NCBI GenBank assembly: GCA_014192545.1
Contig: BJHL01000010.1
Location: 41,190 to 105,189, forward strand
Direction of reading: 5' to 3'
Length of the DNA stretch: 64,000 bases
Origin: Phycisphaerae bacterium
GTDB lineage: Bacteria > Planctomycetota > Phycisphaerae > Phycisphaerales > UBA1924
Shown here: positions 46,245-54,509 of the stretch, one piece after another
Layout: every line of letters starts with the position of its first letter
Numbering within the stretch: position 1 is the first letter of the stretch
The notes under the pieces: model-generated
Seen by the model: only the letters and a program-made list of their open reading frames with translations
The model's database searches: none
What the model was told of the DNA's origin: nothing
Position numbers and translations under genes: made by a program

Positions 46245-47189
46245 CTACGGAACAAGACGTCGGCGACGACGCCGGGCTGGCTGCGAACGTTTGGATTGCT
46301 TGAAAGCGGCGACCGGCACCAGTGCGAAGAGAAACAGGGCAAATTCAGTCATCAAGACAATATCTTTCACCGGAATCTGACCGAGTAAACAGATTCCCAC
46401 CATCGTCACGACTGCGAGGACAGGTGTGATGATCATTGCCCGAGGCGGCTTACGCCAGTTGAAACTCAGCTCTCGCGCCGGAAAGAACTTCGCATACAGA
46501 TCAGGCCGAGCGAGTTCAAGCACGAGTTGGGCATCGCGTGTTGGGCGTTTACAAATGATCTGCGTTCCATCCCGTATCGCAATGCAACTGCGAAGCTCTC
46601 CAGACGGTTCCTGCGACTCGGTGAACTCGTCATACGGCACGATTCGTTCGCGTCCTACTGCGTCAACCCACTTCACACCGGCGCGACGCCAGTGCATTGC
46701 TCGCGCGTTGATTCGAAACCACTTTCGGGCGATGCGAGACAACTGAATTGAGAAAGCGAGAAGGCAGGCAAGCACCAATACTCCGAATATCGCAATTGCC
46801 GCATCGAGCGGAGAAGGTGCCTGGACAAGTCTTGTGACCGTTCCCGCTGACATCATGCCGCAGAACATGATCGTCAGCATCCAAGCACAGGCTGCCATAA
46901 AGATCATCGTGAGTCTTTCACCTCCGACTGAGGTGTGATCGACAACTTCAAACTCGTCACTACGCAGCAGTCGCTTGAACGTCCGCCGCTGAGCGGCCCT
47001 CGCGACTACCTGCTGCGCCGGCGTCAATTCGCGGGCAACGGCCCACATCCCCGCGAATCTTCTTCGAAAGCCGCTGCCCGTTAATGACACTTGATGCCAT
47101 GGAAATAGCTCAACGCCGTCGCGTGTTGGTTTCTCGATGCCCGCGAGCGTCACTCGGTATCGCCTGCACGTTGTACCCCACTTTGCCAT
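46245..47189 (-). CDS. Membrane protein of unknown function
   Basis: I do not recognise a family. The 314-residue product has four hydrophobic segments: two near 95-165 (MIFMAACAWMLTIMFCGMM and AIAIFGVLVLACLLAFSIQL) and two near 255-305 (MIITPVLAVVTMVGICLLG and TEFALFLFALVPVAAF). Between them is a soluble part of about 95 residues with PH-like beta pattern (AMHWRRAGVKWVDAVGRERIVPYDEF). The C-terminus is very basic (KQSKRSQPARRRRRRL). The 5' end diverges from the MIP channel gene with about 70 bases between, including the shared promoter region. Confidence 0.72.
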   Translation of the reverse strand: MAKWGTTCRRYRVTLAGIEKPTRDGVELFPWHQVSLTGSGFRRRFAGMWAVARELTPAQQVVARAAQRRTFKRLLRSDEFEVVDHTSVGGERLTMIFMAACAWMLTIMFCGMMSAGTVTRLVQAPSPLDAAIAIFGVLVLACLLAFSIQLSRIARKWFRINARAMHWRRAGVKWVDAVGRERIVPYDEFTESQEPSGELRSCIAIRDGTQIICKRPTRDAQLVLELARPDLYAKFFPARELSFNWRKPPRAMIITPVLAVVTMVGICLLGQIPVKDIVLMTEFALFLFALVPVAAFKQSKRSQPARRRRRRLVP

Positions 47190-47261
47190 CTCTCAATGAT
47201 ACGGAAACAGAACGCAAGCCATAGCGAGCAGTATCTCTCATGCTTGCATACCCATGCAATA

Positions 47262-48017
47262 ATGCTCGCTATGCCGCCGATGCTTTCCGCTCGACAAAAA
47301 CTCGCCGCCGAGTTCTTCGCCACCTTCGCACTGGTCTTCGCTGGCTGCGGAGCGATCGTCATCAATCAGATATCCAACGGCCAGATTTCTCACGTGGGTA
47401 TCGGCCTGACATTTGGCCTCATCGTCATGGCCATGATCTACGCCGTGGGCGACGTCTCCGGCGCACACCTCAATCCCGCCGTCACGATTGCGTTCGCGGC
47501 GTGCAAGCGATTTAGTTGGCGCGATGTGCCGGGATATGTGGCCGCTCAGTGCGCAGGCGCAATCGCCGCAGCGGGCTGCCTGCGTCTGTTGTTTCGCGCA
47601 GGCATGTTCGGCGACCAACCAGGCGAAATCACTCCACCTTTGGGACAAACCCTACCACGCAGCACATCATCCGAATTCGGCGCCACGCTCGGCAGCGCAC
47701 TGCAAAGCTTCACCCTCGAAATCATCCTCACCGCCATTCTCATGGCCGTCATCCTTCGCGTTTCGACCGGCCCGAAGGAGAAAGGCATCACCGCCGCCCT
47801 TGCCGTGGGCGGCGTTGTTGCGCTAGAAGCAATCTTCGCAGGTCCCATCAGCGGCGCGAGCATGAACCCCGCGCGCAGTTTGGGGCCAGCACTGGTTGCG
47901 TGGGACTTTCGACACCTATGGGTGTATCTTCTCGCGCCGATACTGGGTGCACTCGCCGGCGCGGCGATCAACGAACTGATCTCGCCACACAAGCAGCAGA
48001 CGCCTCCAGACAAGTAG
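47262..48017 (+). CDS. MIP family channel (aquaporin/glycerol facilitator type)
   Basis: A six-helix major intrinsic protein of 251 residues. Both half-helix motifs are intact: GAHLNPAVTIAFA and GASMNPARSLGPALV. The first helix has LAAEFFATFALVFAGCGAIV. The residue after the second NPA is Arg, as in all MIPs. The short loop after the second motif and GASMNPARSLGPAL suggest a water-type rather than a glycerol-type pore, which usually has NPARD. Starts at 47262, 47271 and 47280 are all possible. A hairpin near 48.09 kb follows, but its T-run is on the minus-strand side. Confidence 0.9.
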   Translation: MLAMPPMLSARQKLAAEFFATFALVFAGCGAIVINQISNGQISHVGIGLTFGLIVMAMIYAVGDVSGAHLNPAVTIAFAACKRFSWRDVPGYVAAQCAGAIAAAGCLRLLFRAGMFGDQPGEITPPLGQTLPRSTSSEFGATLGSALQSFTLEIILTAILMAVILRVSTGPKEKGITAALAVGGVVALEAIFAGPISGASMNPARSLGPALVAWDFRHLWVYLLAPILGALAGAAINELISPHKQQTPPDK

Positions 48018-48067
48018 CCGAGCGCGAGTCGCATCGCAGCGACTCGCCAACTCGGCGACACATCGCG

Positions 48068-48107
48068 AAAAAAGGCCCGAGCCGCCTGGAGGGGCGAGGG
48101 CTCGGGC
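48068..48107 (-). terminator. Rho-independent terminator for folE2
   Basis: On the minus strand GCCCGAGCC and GGCTCGGGC form a 9-bp perfect stem around a 15-base loop, followed by CTTTTTTCG. It lies about 130 bases after the folE2 stop. It also separates folE2 from the convergent MIP gene. Confidence 0.8.
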
Positions 48108-48214
48108 TAGGGGGAAAGGGGCTGTGTTGCTGAACTGTTTTCGCGATGGTCGCGGCGGCGGATGCAGGCTCAATCCAGAAAATGATTTGCTGCTTCCGAT
48201 ATCAGATCGGGGCA

Positions 48215-48241
48215 TCGAGGGCGTGCGCCCTCGCGTTCTTA
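48215..48241 (-). repeat. Palindromic 3'-end element, copy C, on the folE2 stop codon
   Basis: On the minus strand the folE2 stop TAA begins the element TAAGAACGCGAGGGCGC followed by ACGCCCTCGA. It is the third copy of the 45.2/45.3-kb element, again exactly at a stop codon. Confidence 0.87.
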
Positions 48242-49120
48242 TTTCTTCTTGCGCTTATCACGCGTGATCATCGCATACGCGTTGTGATTGTGAATGCTCT
48301 CGAAATTCTCGCTGGAGATTTCATAGCTCGTCACACGCTTCTCGCGCTCAAGCGCAACCGCAAGATCACGGATGATGTCTTCCACAAACTTGGGGTTGTC
48401 GTACGCCGCTTCCGTCACGTACTTCTCGTCAGGCCGCTTGAGCACCGCAAACACCGCGCAGCTTGCCGCCTCTTCAAGAATGGTCACCAGGTCTTCAATC
48501 CAAAGCACGCCATCCATGCGAACCTTGGCCTCAATCCGGCATCGCTGGTTGTGCGCGCCGTACTCGCTGATCTCTTTGCTACAAGGGCACAAACTGGCAG
48601 CAGGTGCACTGACCTCCATCAAAAAATCCGTCGTGCCGTTGGTGGTGCATTCAAATGTCACGCGATAATCCATCAAGCCTTCGGTGCCAGTGACGGGTGC
48701 CTTCTTATTCACAAAGTACGTAAAACTCGCCTCGAAAAACGCAGTTTCTGCATTGAGACGCTCCTTGATCGCATGCGCCACATCCGGAATCTGCTGCGGA
48801 GTGATGGGCCCATTCTGAGTCTGCTGGTTCAGCACCTCCAGAAACCGACTCATATGCGTGCCCTTTTGATGATGCGGCAGCGCGACATACATATTGATCG
48901 TGGCGACCGTCGTCTGGCTATTGCCATCCTTCGTGCGCAAGGTGAGCGGATACACCACATCCTTGACACCCACGCGATCAATCGCGACGTTGCGCGGATC
49001 ACGCGAACTCTGGATGTCAGTCATCGCCGCCTTCTCCGTAGGTTTGGAGCCGGCTTTGGTGGTTCGGGCGGGCTTGCTCGTTGAAGCTGGTGCCGCCGGT
49101 GTGCCTCGACGCTGAGCCAT
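48239..49120 (-). CDS. folE2: GTP cyclohydrolase FolE2 (type IB)
   Basis: FolE2 makes dihydroneopterin triphosphate from GTP for folate synthesis. The family start appears as MTDIQSSRDPRNVAIDRVGVKD, and metal-site residues lie in SLCPCSKEISEYGAHNQRC. AATINMYVALPHHQKGTHMSRF and IEDLVTILEEAASCAVF are also typical. The ATG at 49120 is used because ACGGAG lies six bases upstream; it adds a 32-residue Ala/Pro/Lys-rich extension. The ATG at 49024 also has GGAGAAGG and would give the usual 261-residue length. Type IB enzymes work with metals other than zinc and can replace FolE. Confidence 0.93.
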   Translation of the reverse strand: MAQRRGTPAAPASTSKPARTTKAGSKPTEKAAMTDIQSSRDPRNVAIDRVGVKDVVYPLTLRTKDGNSQTTVATINMYVALPHHQKGTHMSRFLEVLNQQTQNGPITPQQIPDVAHAIKERLNAETAFFEASFTYFVNKKAPVTGTEGLMDYRVTFECTTNGTTDFLMEVSAPAASLCPCSKEISEYGAHNQRCRIEAKVRMDGVLWIEDLVTILEEAASCAVFAVLKRPDEKYVTEAAYDNPKFVEDIIRDLAVALEREKRVTSYEISSENFESIHNHNAYAMITRDKRKKK

Positions 49121-49447
49121 CAGAATCTCCGTTTCCTCAGAAGTGCCAGTGGAAGCTGATTGTAGGTTTTCGAGGTTGGACATACTCATGCTTTCGGCAA
49201 AGTCGCTACGATAGATGCCCGGTCCAAACACGAGATTGGGCGAATGCACGGCGGAATTTCTGCAAAATGCCGCAGAAAAAATCACTTCCCACGCATCTAC
49301 TCGATGCCGCACACGGCGAATAGTAACACATAAATCCCGCGCGCACGGGTGGCACTCGCACCGCTATCACAACGTTTGTTCCTTGTCGCACATCGTGTGA
49401 TCTGCTTGCAGGAAGCTTTTTCTCACGCGATTGATCGCGTTCTCTCT
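49121..49447. other. Intergenic region upstream of folE2, 327 bp
   Basis: The minus-strand folE2 frame stays open to 49312, but the segment beyond 49190 does not read like the gene. Promoter elements of folE2 should be here, but no convincing boxes were seen. The part near 49448 holds the 3'-end array of the next minus-strand gene. Confidence 0.4.
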
Positions 49448-49463
49448 CGCACTCACGCACTCA
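49448..49463 (-). repeat. Two 8-bp units TGAGTGCG starting on a stop codon
   Basis: On the minus strand the stop codon of the 49.46-kb gene is the first three bases of TGAGTGCG-TGAGTGCG. The same octamer is inside the 13-bp repeats after the DUF58 stop at 21.6 kb. Confidence 0.75.
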
Positions 49464-50351
49464 CGCGCTCTGCGCTTGCTCTTCCGCTCGACTGTCAATC
49501 ATCGCACCAGCCCAGCCCAGCCCCACGGGTGCACCGAGCAACGCACCAGCCGCCCAATCAAGACCCATGACTCGCGCGAGCGGAATGACTCGTCCTGCGA
49601 AAACCGTCTCAACGATCGTGCTGCCTTGCAAAATCTTCGCCGCAGCCGGCCCCAAAATCGCCGGGATGACCACGCTGGCCACAACCAGCACAACAGTCGC
49701 CTGACCACCTTTGCTCTTGGCCACGATTTGCGTCGCCACGCCCGCGATGATCGCCGCGAAGAACGCCGCGAAAATGCCTTGGCCCTTGAAATCCGTCACC
49801 GCTGCGAGATACGCAACAACGCCCGCCGCCACACCACCAGCCGCGAGCGCAATCTGCGTGACAGTTTTCAATTTCGGCACATCACCCTGAATAATCAGCG
49901 AGCCTGGCATCACCGCCAGTCCTTGTCGTTTCGCGCTGATGCGCTGAATAACGCCAGCAATCAACCCAGCGAACAAAATCGCCGTCAGCCCTTCGCTCGC
50001 GAGCATCGTCAGCGGCGCATCACTGCGGGCTTGGCGAATAATCTCTTCCAGCGTTCCGCACCGATACGCGCCCCACGCGATGACGATGCCGCTATACGCG
50101 CACGCCCAACCCGTGCTGAACAAAAACGCGCCGATCGCTCCAAGCGCAAGCGCCGCCGCAAAAACGCACGCCGCGCCAATGACGCCCGGAAAAACGCCCG
50201 CGTTCACAAACATGCTGATGGCATGCCCGCCATCAACATCGCGCACCGCATTCAGCGGCAGCGACGCCAGCGGCCCCACCACCGCAAACGCAATCAGCAG
50301 CATGCCCCAACGCAGCGATGACCCAAACGCACTGAGCAAGTGTTTCTTCAC
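49461..50351 (-). CDS. Polytopic membrane protein of unknown function
   Basis: I do not recognise a family. From the GTG at 50351 the protein has 296 residues and about eight hydrophobic segments rich in Gly and Ala, for example GMLLIAFAVVGPLASLPL, GACVFAAALALGAIGAFLF, GLTAILFAGLIAGVIQ and AGGVAAGVVAYLAAV. A C-terminal motif WAAGALLGAPVGLGWAGAMIDSRAE is conserved-looking. This start avoids a 56-base overlap with the upstream oxidoreductase gene, although no clear ribosome site is seen. The two genes are on one strand, 43 bases apart, and may be co-transcribed. Confidence 0.72.
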   Translation of the reverse strand: MKKHLLSAFGSSLRWGMLLIAFAVVGPLASLPLNAVRDVDGGHAISMFVNAGVFPGVIGAACVFAAALALGAIGAFLFSTGWACAYSGIVIAWGAYRCGTLEEIIRQARSDAPLTMLASEGLTAILFAGLIAGVIQRISAKRQGLAVMPGSLIIQGDVPKLKTVTQIALAAGGVAAGVVAYLAAVTDFKGQGIFAAFFAAIIAGVATQIVAKSKGGQATVVLVVASVVIPAILGPAAAKILQGSTIVETVFAGRVIPLARVMGLDWAAGALLGAPVGLGWAGAMIDSRAEEQAQSA

Positions 50352-50394
50352 GGTGCGAGGGTACACCACTTCCCAAGCGCGGCGTGCGCCGAAC

Positions 50395-51555
50395 CTATTC
50401 CAAAATGCGCGCAAACAACTCCGGACTCTCCCCCTGCCCCGTCCGCGCACTCAATAGCGCCGCCTGCGCCAGCGGCAAAACCTCCGCCATCTCCACACGC
50501 GGCAAGCCCCGGCTCTCATCATGCAACAGCGAAGTCAATTCATCCGCAATCAGCCCCGCCAATGACCCCGCATGTTCGCGACCCTCCGGCGTGCTTGCGT
50601 CGCGAGCCTTCACGGGTATCTCCACCGCCTCACCCTGCGCGCCCAGCCACAACAGTTCACTGCCCAACCCATCATGCCGCACGCTTATCCGGCCAAACTC
50701 ACCCAGCATTGTGAACTCAAGCCCAAAGCCGCCCGCCGCACTGCTGATGTCCAAACTCGCCGCCGCGCCCGACGTAAATCGCAGCACGCACGCGCAGTCG
50801 CCATGCAGACTTTCGCTCGTGTTGTGCAAACTCTCGCCAGGCAACGCATGCAAGCCTGAAGTCATCTGCGCGCTCGTATACACGCAATCAACCGACTCTG
50901 GCGACCCCAGCACATGCGTCACCAGATCAAGCCCGCCCACCAGCAAGTTCGCAAGGTTGTGCTCACCCGCCCGGCCCCACACCCGCAAGCTCACATGCCG
51001 AGGCAACTCGTCTTGCTCGATCGCCGATATCGCATCGCGCACGCGCGTGAGCGATCGGGGCGTCGCAAGCAAGTGCACGCGGTCACACGCGCCTGCGTCC
51101 ACCATCGCTCTCTCCCCAAGCCACGCCTGGCGAGAAAGAATCTGCACCGACGCCGGCAGCGGCACCAGCGAAGCAATCTTCACACCGCGCGCCGCCGCCG
51201 CGAGAATGGCCCGAGCATCTTCATCATTCGCCGTTGCACCAAAGTCACCCGTATCAAGCATCAGCAGCAGCGGCACATCACACGCCGCAACCGCCGCCCG
51301 AAGGTCAGTCTGCCCGCCGACGCCAAATTCACTCGCAAGCGCATCGCTTCGCCCCTTCGCGGGCGTGCCGATGCTCACAACATCAAGATTGGCAGCCGCA
51401 ACCACTCGCCGGGCAAAGGCAAGTTGCTCAGGCCGAAGCCAAAGCATCGTCGGCGGCGGCGGCGGACCCAAAGCAGAATTGGCGGCAAAGAGCGACAATG
51501 CAGGAATATACCACGGAATTGCCGCTTCGGGGCCACTGTACCAAAAGTGTTTCAC
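50395..51555 (-). CDS. Gfo/Idh/MocA-like oxidoreductase
   Basis: The fold resembles Gfo/Idh/MocA NAD(P)-dependent oxidoreductases: residues about 45-135 look like a Rossmann part (NLDVVSIGTPAKGRSDALASEFG and ALLLMLDTG-type strand), and the C-terminal half has the beta-sheet domain with GGLDLVTHVLGSPESVDCVY and HGDCACVLRFTSGAAASLDIS. The canonical GxGxxG loop and the EKP motif are not clear, so activity is uncertain. The GTG start at 51555 lies inside a TCACCCCC repeat; an ATG at 51447 is a possible later start. Length 386. The substrate is unknown. Confidence 0.68.
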   Translation of the reverse strand: MKHFWYSGPEAAIPWYIPALSLFAANSALGPPPPPTMLWLRPEQLAFARRVVAAANLDVVSIGTPAKGRSDALASEFGVGGQTDLRAAVAACDVPLLLMLDTGDFGATANDEDARAILAAAARGVKIASLVPLPASVQILSRQAWLGERAMVDAGACDRVHLLATPRSLTRVRDAISAIEQDELPRHVSLRVWGRAGEHNLANLLVGGLDLVTHVLGSPESVDCVYTSAQMTSGLHALPGESLHNTSESLHGDCACVLRFTSGAAASLDISSAAGGFGLEFTMLGEFGRISVRHDGLGSELLWLGAQGEAVEIPVKARDASTPEGREHAGSLAGLIADELTSLLHDESRGLPRVEMAEVLPLAQAALLSARTGQGESPELFARILE

Positions 51556-51583
51556 CCTCTCACCCCCTCACCTGCTCACCCCC
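51552..51583. repeat. 8-bp tandem array TCACCCCC
   Basis: Units TCACCCTC, TCACCCCC, TCACCTGC and TCACCCCC run in register from the start codon of the oxidoreductase towards rnpB. They fit the wider TCACnnCn family seen at 60.0 kb. Here the array is at a 5' end, the one exception to the 3'-end pattern. Confidence 0.7.
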
Positions 51584-51610
51584 CTCACCTTCCCACCCAT
51601 ACACTCCCCC

Positions 51611-52073
51611 CGTGCGGCTAGACAACCGCGGCGGTCACCTGTAAAGGCGGCCCGCTGAGGAAAGTCCGAGCACGGCAGGACACGGTGGTGGGTAACGCCC
51701 ACCCGTTCGTACCCCGCGTCGCGAAAGCTTCGCGGCACTCCGAACGCGGGACAGTGCCACAGAGAAGATACCGCTGGGTAGGTCGGCTCTCCGAGCCGAC
51801 CCAACTTAGTAAGGGTGAAAAGGTGGGGTAAGAGCCCACCGCGTCACTGGTGACAGTGACGGCACGGCAAACCCCACCGCGTGCAAGGCCAAACAGCGTG
51901 CGCTTGAGTCTGGTCCGGACGATGCACGCGGGTAGGCTGCTTGAGGTTGCTGGCAACAGCAATCCCAGAGAAATGGTTGTCGCAGGCTTGCAGGTCTTTC
52001 GCGTCGGGCCCCCGTCAATAGCAGTCGCGAAGGAAACCGCAAGCAGCACAGAACTCGGCTTACACGCCGCACG
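51611..52073 (+). ncRNA. rnpB: RNase P RNA, class A
   Basis: This is the catalytic RNA of RNase P, which matures tRNA 5' ends. P1 is formed by CGTGCGGC (51611-51618) and GCCGCACG (52066-52073), eight perfect pairs. Conserved regions in order: GAGGAAAGTCCGAGC (51657 on; P4 5' strand), GTGCCACAGAGAAGATACCGC (51754 on), AAGGGTGAAAAGGTGGGGTAAGAG (51811 on), and ACAGAACTCGGCTTACA (52048 on; P4 3' strand). The variable P12 region is built from a palindrome, GGTCGGCTC-TCC-GAGCCGACC. A hairpin at 52081 follows. End positions are set by P1 and may be off by a few bases. Confidence 0.96.
51781..51801 (+). repeat. Palindrome forming the P12 tip of rnpB
   Basis: GGTCGGCTC and GAGCCGACC form a perfect 9-bp stem with loop TCC inside rnpB. 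A variant with compensating changes, GTCGGCGG-TCC-CCGCCGAC, lies just after rnpB at 52139-52157, which suggests a dispersed element. Confidence 0.75.
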
Positions 52074-52080
52074 AGTGAAC

Positions 52081-52119
52081 ACAGGCCCGAAGGCAAACCT
52101 TCGGGCCTGTGGCCGTTTT
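52081..52119 (+). terminator. Terminator hairpin after rnpB
   Basis: ACAGGCCCGAAGG (52081-52093) pairs perfectly with CCTTCGGGCCTGT (52098-52110), loop CAAA. Only TTTT at 52116-52119 follows, after GGCCG, so termination may be incomplete. Confidence 0.75.
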
Positions 52120-52138
52120 GGTACATCGCCTTGGGTAC

Positions 52139-52157
52139 GTCGGCGGTCCCCGCCGAC
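52139..52157 (+). repeat. Second copy of the GTCGGC-TCC-GCCGAC palindrome
   Basis: GTCGGCGG-TCC-CCGCCGAC, with the flanks TAC and CTC similar to those of the copy inside rnpB. The two inner stem bases on each side differ but remain paired. Confidence 0.7.
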
Positions 52158-52335
52158 CTCTACCACTTCTACACATCACTCCAGCCGCGAACAAGTACCC
52201 ACACCCCAAAGTCAGCAACGATCGACGCCGCTCACCCCTGACGCAACGAGGCTCCAAAAAAATCGACCGGTGTGCGAGCCTCGCATCGCACTCGAAAATG
52301 GGTCGCTGCATCCACCTTTCGCGTACGCTCCACCC

Positions 52336-53052
52336 ATGCCTGCCTTATCCATTCGAAATCTCGTCTTCGCATACGCCCACCGCGACGCCGACAACCCCTT
52401 CTCCCTCCGCATCCCCACTCTCACCCTCGACCAAGGCGAACAACTCCTCCTCTCCGCCGGCAGCGGCAGCGGCAAAAGCACGCTCCTCAATCTCATCGCC
52501 GGTCTCATGGACCCGCAACAAGGCTCCATCGAAGTCGCCGGACAAAACGTCCACGCACTCACCGGCGCATCTCGCGATCTCTTTCGCGGCCGCAATCTGG
52601 GCGTCGTTTTTCAAACCTTCCACTTGCTGCAAGGTTTCAGCGCAATCGAAAACGTCATGGCGGCGATGCTCATGGCCGACAAACCCGCAAGCGAAATGCA
52701 ACCGCGCGCCGCTGAACTCCTCAGCAAACTCGGCATCACCAAAATCAACGCACTCGTCGATGAACTCAGCGTGGGCCAGCAGCAACGCGTCGCCGTCGCG
52801 CGAGCCCTTGCCTGCAAGCCCGCGCTCGTCCTCGCCGATGAACCCACCGCGAGCCTTGACCCAACCAACGCCGCCGCCGCGATGGACCTGCTGCAGGGTC
52901 TGTGCAAAGAGCAAAACGCCGCGCTCTTGTGCGTGAGCCACGATCCCACCATGGCCTCACGCTTCACCAAGCGAATCACGATGGAAGAACTCATCGCCGC
53001 CTCCGCCGGTGGCACGGGCTTTCAGCCCGTGCGCGAAGGAGCCCACCCATGA
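52336..53052 (+). CDS. ABC transporter ATPase (MacB/LolD type)
   Basis: This 238-residue ATPase has Walker A GSGSGKSTLL near 42, Q-loop FQTFHLLQGFS, signature LSVGQQQRVAVARAL, Walker B ALVLADEPTASLD and the H-loop SHD. The sequence type matches ATPases that drive FtsX/MacB-like permeases, and such a permease follows with a four-base overlap (ATGA). The C-terminus GGTGFQPVREGAHP is encoded by a palindromic repeat (53008-53032), so it is not part of the normal fold. The module with the His-rich permease and DUF3299-like protein suggests metal-linked transport. Confidence 0.93.
   Translation: MPALSIRNLVFAYAHRDADNPFSLRIPTLTLDQGEQLLLSAGSGSGKSTLLNLIAGLMDPQQGSIEVAGQNVHALTGASRDLFRGRNLGVVFQTFHLLQGFSAIENVMAAMLMADKPASEMQPRAAELLSKLGITKINALVDELSVGQQQRVAVARALACKPALVLADEPTASLDPTNAAAAMDLLQGLCKEQNAALLCVSHDPTMASRFTKRITMEELIAASAGGTGFQPVREGAHP
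53008..53032 (+). repeat. Palindrome GCACGGGCT-TTC-AGCCCGTGC inside the ATPase gene end
   Basis: The repeat, with flank GGTG, encodes GGTGFQPVR in the ATPase frame. A second, longer copy is at 54459. TGFQPV-coding copies of this kind are, from memory, frequent in planctomycete genomes. Confidence 0.85.
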
Positions 53053-54452
53053 CCGACTTCACCATCGTCCTCCGCAGCCTTCGCGTACGCGCCTTCTCCA
53101 CCCTCGTCACCATCGCGTCCGTTGCCGTCGCCGTCATGCTCATCATCGTGCTGCTCACCCTTCGCAACAGCGGCAAAGCCGCCTTCGAACGCGGCAGTGG
53201 CGACATGCACCTGCTCGTAACCGCCGAAGACAGCCCGCTCGTCAGCGTCCTCAACAGCGTCTTCTACGCCAACGCCCCGCGCCGCCCCATCACCTGGGCC
53301 CGCTATCAACAACTCTCGCAGCAAGCCCCCTGGGCCTACGCAGTTCCCACAGCAATCGGCGACAGCTACCGCGGCTTCCCCGTCGTCGCAACAACCACCG
53401 ACATGTTCACCAAGTTCGTCCCCGCTAGCGACGCACCGTGGAAACTCCGCGCAGGCGCGTACTTCCCCGCAGGCGACGAAGGCAACTGGCAAGCCGTCCT
53501 GGGCAGCACCGTCGCCCAAACAACCGGCCTCAAACTCGGCGACACCATCTACCTCGCCCACGGCTACAACCCCCGCGCCACTAAACCCGGCTCGCCCGAT
53601 CCTGCCGCCAAACACGACGAGCACGCGCACGACGACCACGATCACGACCACGACGCACACAACGAAGAATCCGAAGAAGCCCCCGGCGCCGCACACGTCC
53701 ACATGGAGTTCCCCACCAAAGTCGTCGGCATCCTCGAGCCCACCGCCACGCCGCACGACCGCGCCATCTTCACCAACCTCGAAAGCACTTGGATCAAGCA
53801 CGCCAAAGACATCCGCGAGCGCATGCCGCCGCAAACCCCGCCGCTTGAAGCCCCCAAAACCTCCGCCGACCTGCGCGAAAGCGAAAAGCTCATCACAGGC
53901 ATCTACACGCGCCTGGTCACGCGCCCAGGCAGCGACGCACCCGCCAACCTGCCGCAAGTCTTTGACCTCCTCCGCCGCGACGGCTCCCTCACCGTCGCGC
54001 AGCCCAAGCAAGAAACCGACACCCTCTTCGGCAGCATCATCGACCCCATCAACCGCATCTTCATCGCCATCGCCATCGTCGTCCTCATCACCAGCGGCAT
54101 AGGCATCATGCTCGCCCTCTACAACAGCATGGAACAACGCCGCCGCCAAATCGCCGTGCTGCGCGTCCTCGGCGCCAGCGCCTCACGCATCTTCAACCTC
54201 GTCATCACCGAATGCGCCGCCATCGGCCTCGCCGGCGCACTGCTGGGCGCAGCCATCGCCCTCATCGGCACCCGCTTCGCCGCCAGCATCGTCCTCACCC
54301 GCTACGGCGTCGTCATCGAGCCCCACCTCTCGCCCATCATCATCGTCTACCTCCTCGCCGCAACGATTCTCCTCGCGATACTCGCCGGCCTCATCCCCGC
54401 CATCATGGCCTACCGCACCAGCGTCGCCAAGAGTCTGCGACCGACTGCTTGA
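53049..54452 (+). CDS. FtsX/MacB-like ABC permease with His-rich loop
   Basis: The 467-residue protein has an N-terminal membrane helix (FSTLVTIASVAVAVMLIIVLLTL), a periplasmic domain of about 300 residues, and three C-terminal helices (IFIAIAIVVLITSGIGIMLALY, ITECAAIGLAGALLGAAIALI and LLAATILLAILAGLIPAIMAY), the classic MacB/FtsX layout; QIAVLRVLGASASRIF is the coupling region. Residues about 188-206 of the periplasmic part are nearly all His, Asp, Glu and Ala (HDEHAHDDHDHDHDAH), a likely metal-binding loop. AAGGAG precedes the ATG, which overlaps the ATPase stop. Metal sensing or handling is inferred from the loop. Confidence 0.9.
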   Translation: MTDFTIVLRSLRVRAFSTLVTIASVAVAVMLIIVLLTLRNSGKAAFERGSGDMHLLVTAEDSPLVSVLNSVFYANAPRRPITWARYQQLSQQAPWAYAVPTAIGDSYRGFPVVATTTDMFTKFVPASDAPWKLRAGAYFPAGDEGNWQAVLGSTVAQTTGLKLGDTIYLAHGYNPRATKPGSPDPAAKHDEHAHDDHDHDHDAHNEESEEAPGAAHVHMEFPTKVVGILEPTATPHDRAIFTNLESTWIKHAKDIRERMPPQTPPLEAPKTSADLRESEKLITGIYTRLVTRPGSDAPANLPQVFDLLRRDGSLTVAQPKQETDTLFGSIIDPINRIFIAIAIVVLITSGIGIMLALYNSMEQRRRQIAVLRVLGASASRIFNLVITECAAIGLAGALLGAAIALIGTRFAASIVLTRYGVVIEPHLSPIIIVYLLAATILLAILAGLIPAIMAYRTSVAKSLRPTA

Positions 54453-54458
54453 GGCTTT

Positions 54459-54487
54459 GGTGGCACGGGCTTTTAGCCCGTGCCACC
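54459..54487 (+). repeat. Palindrome GGTGGCACGGGCT-TTT-AGCCCGTGCCACC
   Basis: A perfect 13-bp stem with a three-base loop starts six bases after the permease stop. It is the complete form of the copy inside the ATPase gene. No T-run follows, so it is a REP-like element rather than a terminator. Confidence 0.88.
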
Positions 54488-54509
54488 TCTGACCTTCATA
54501 CCATCCCCC

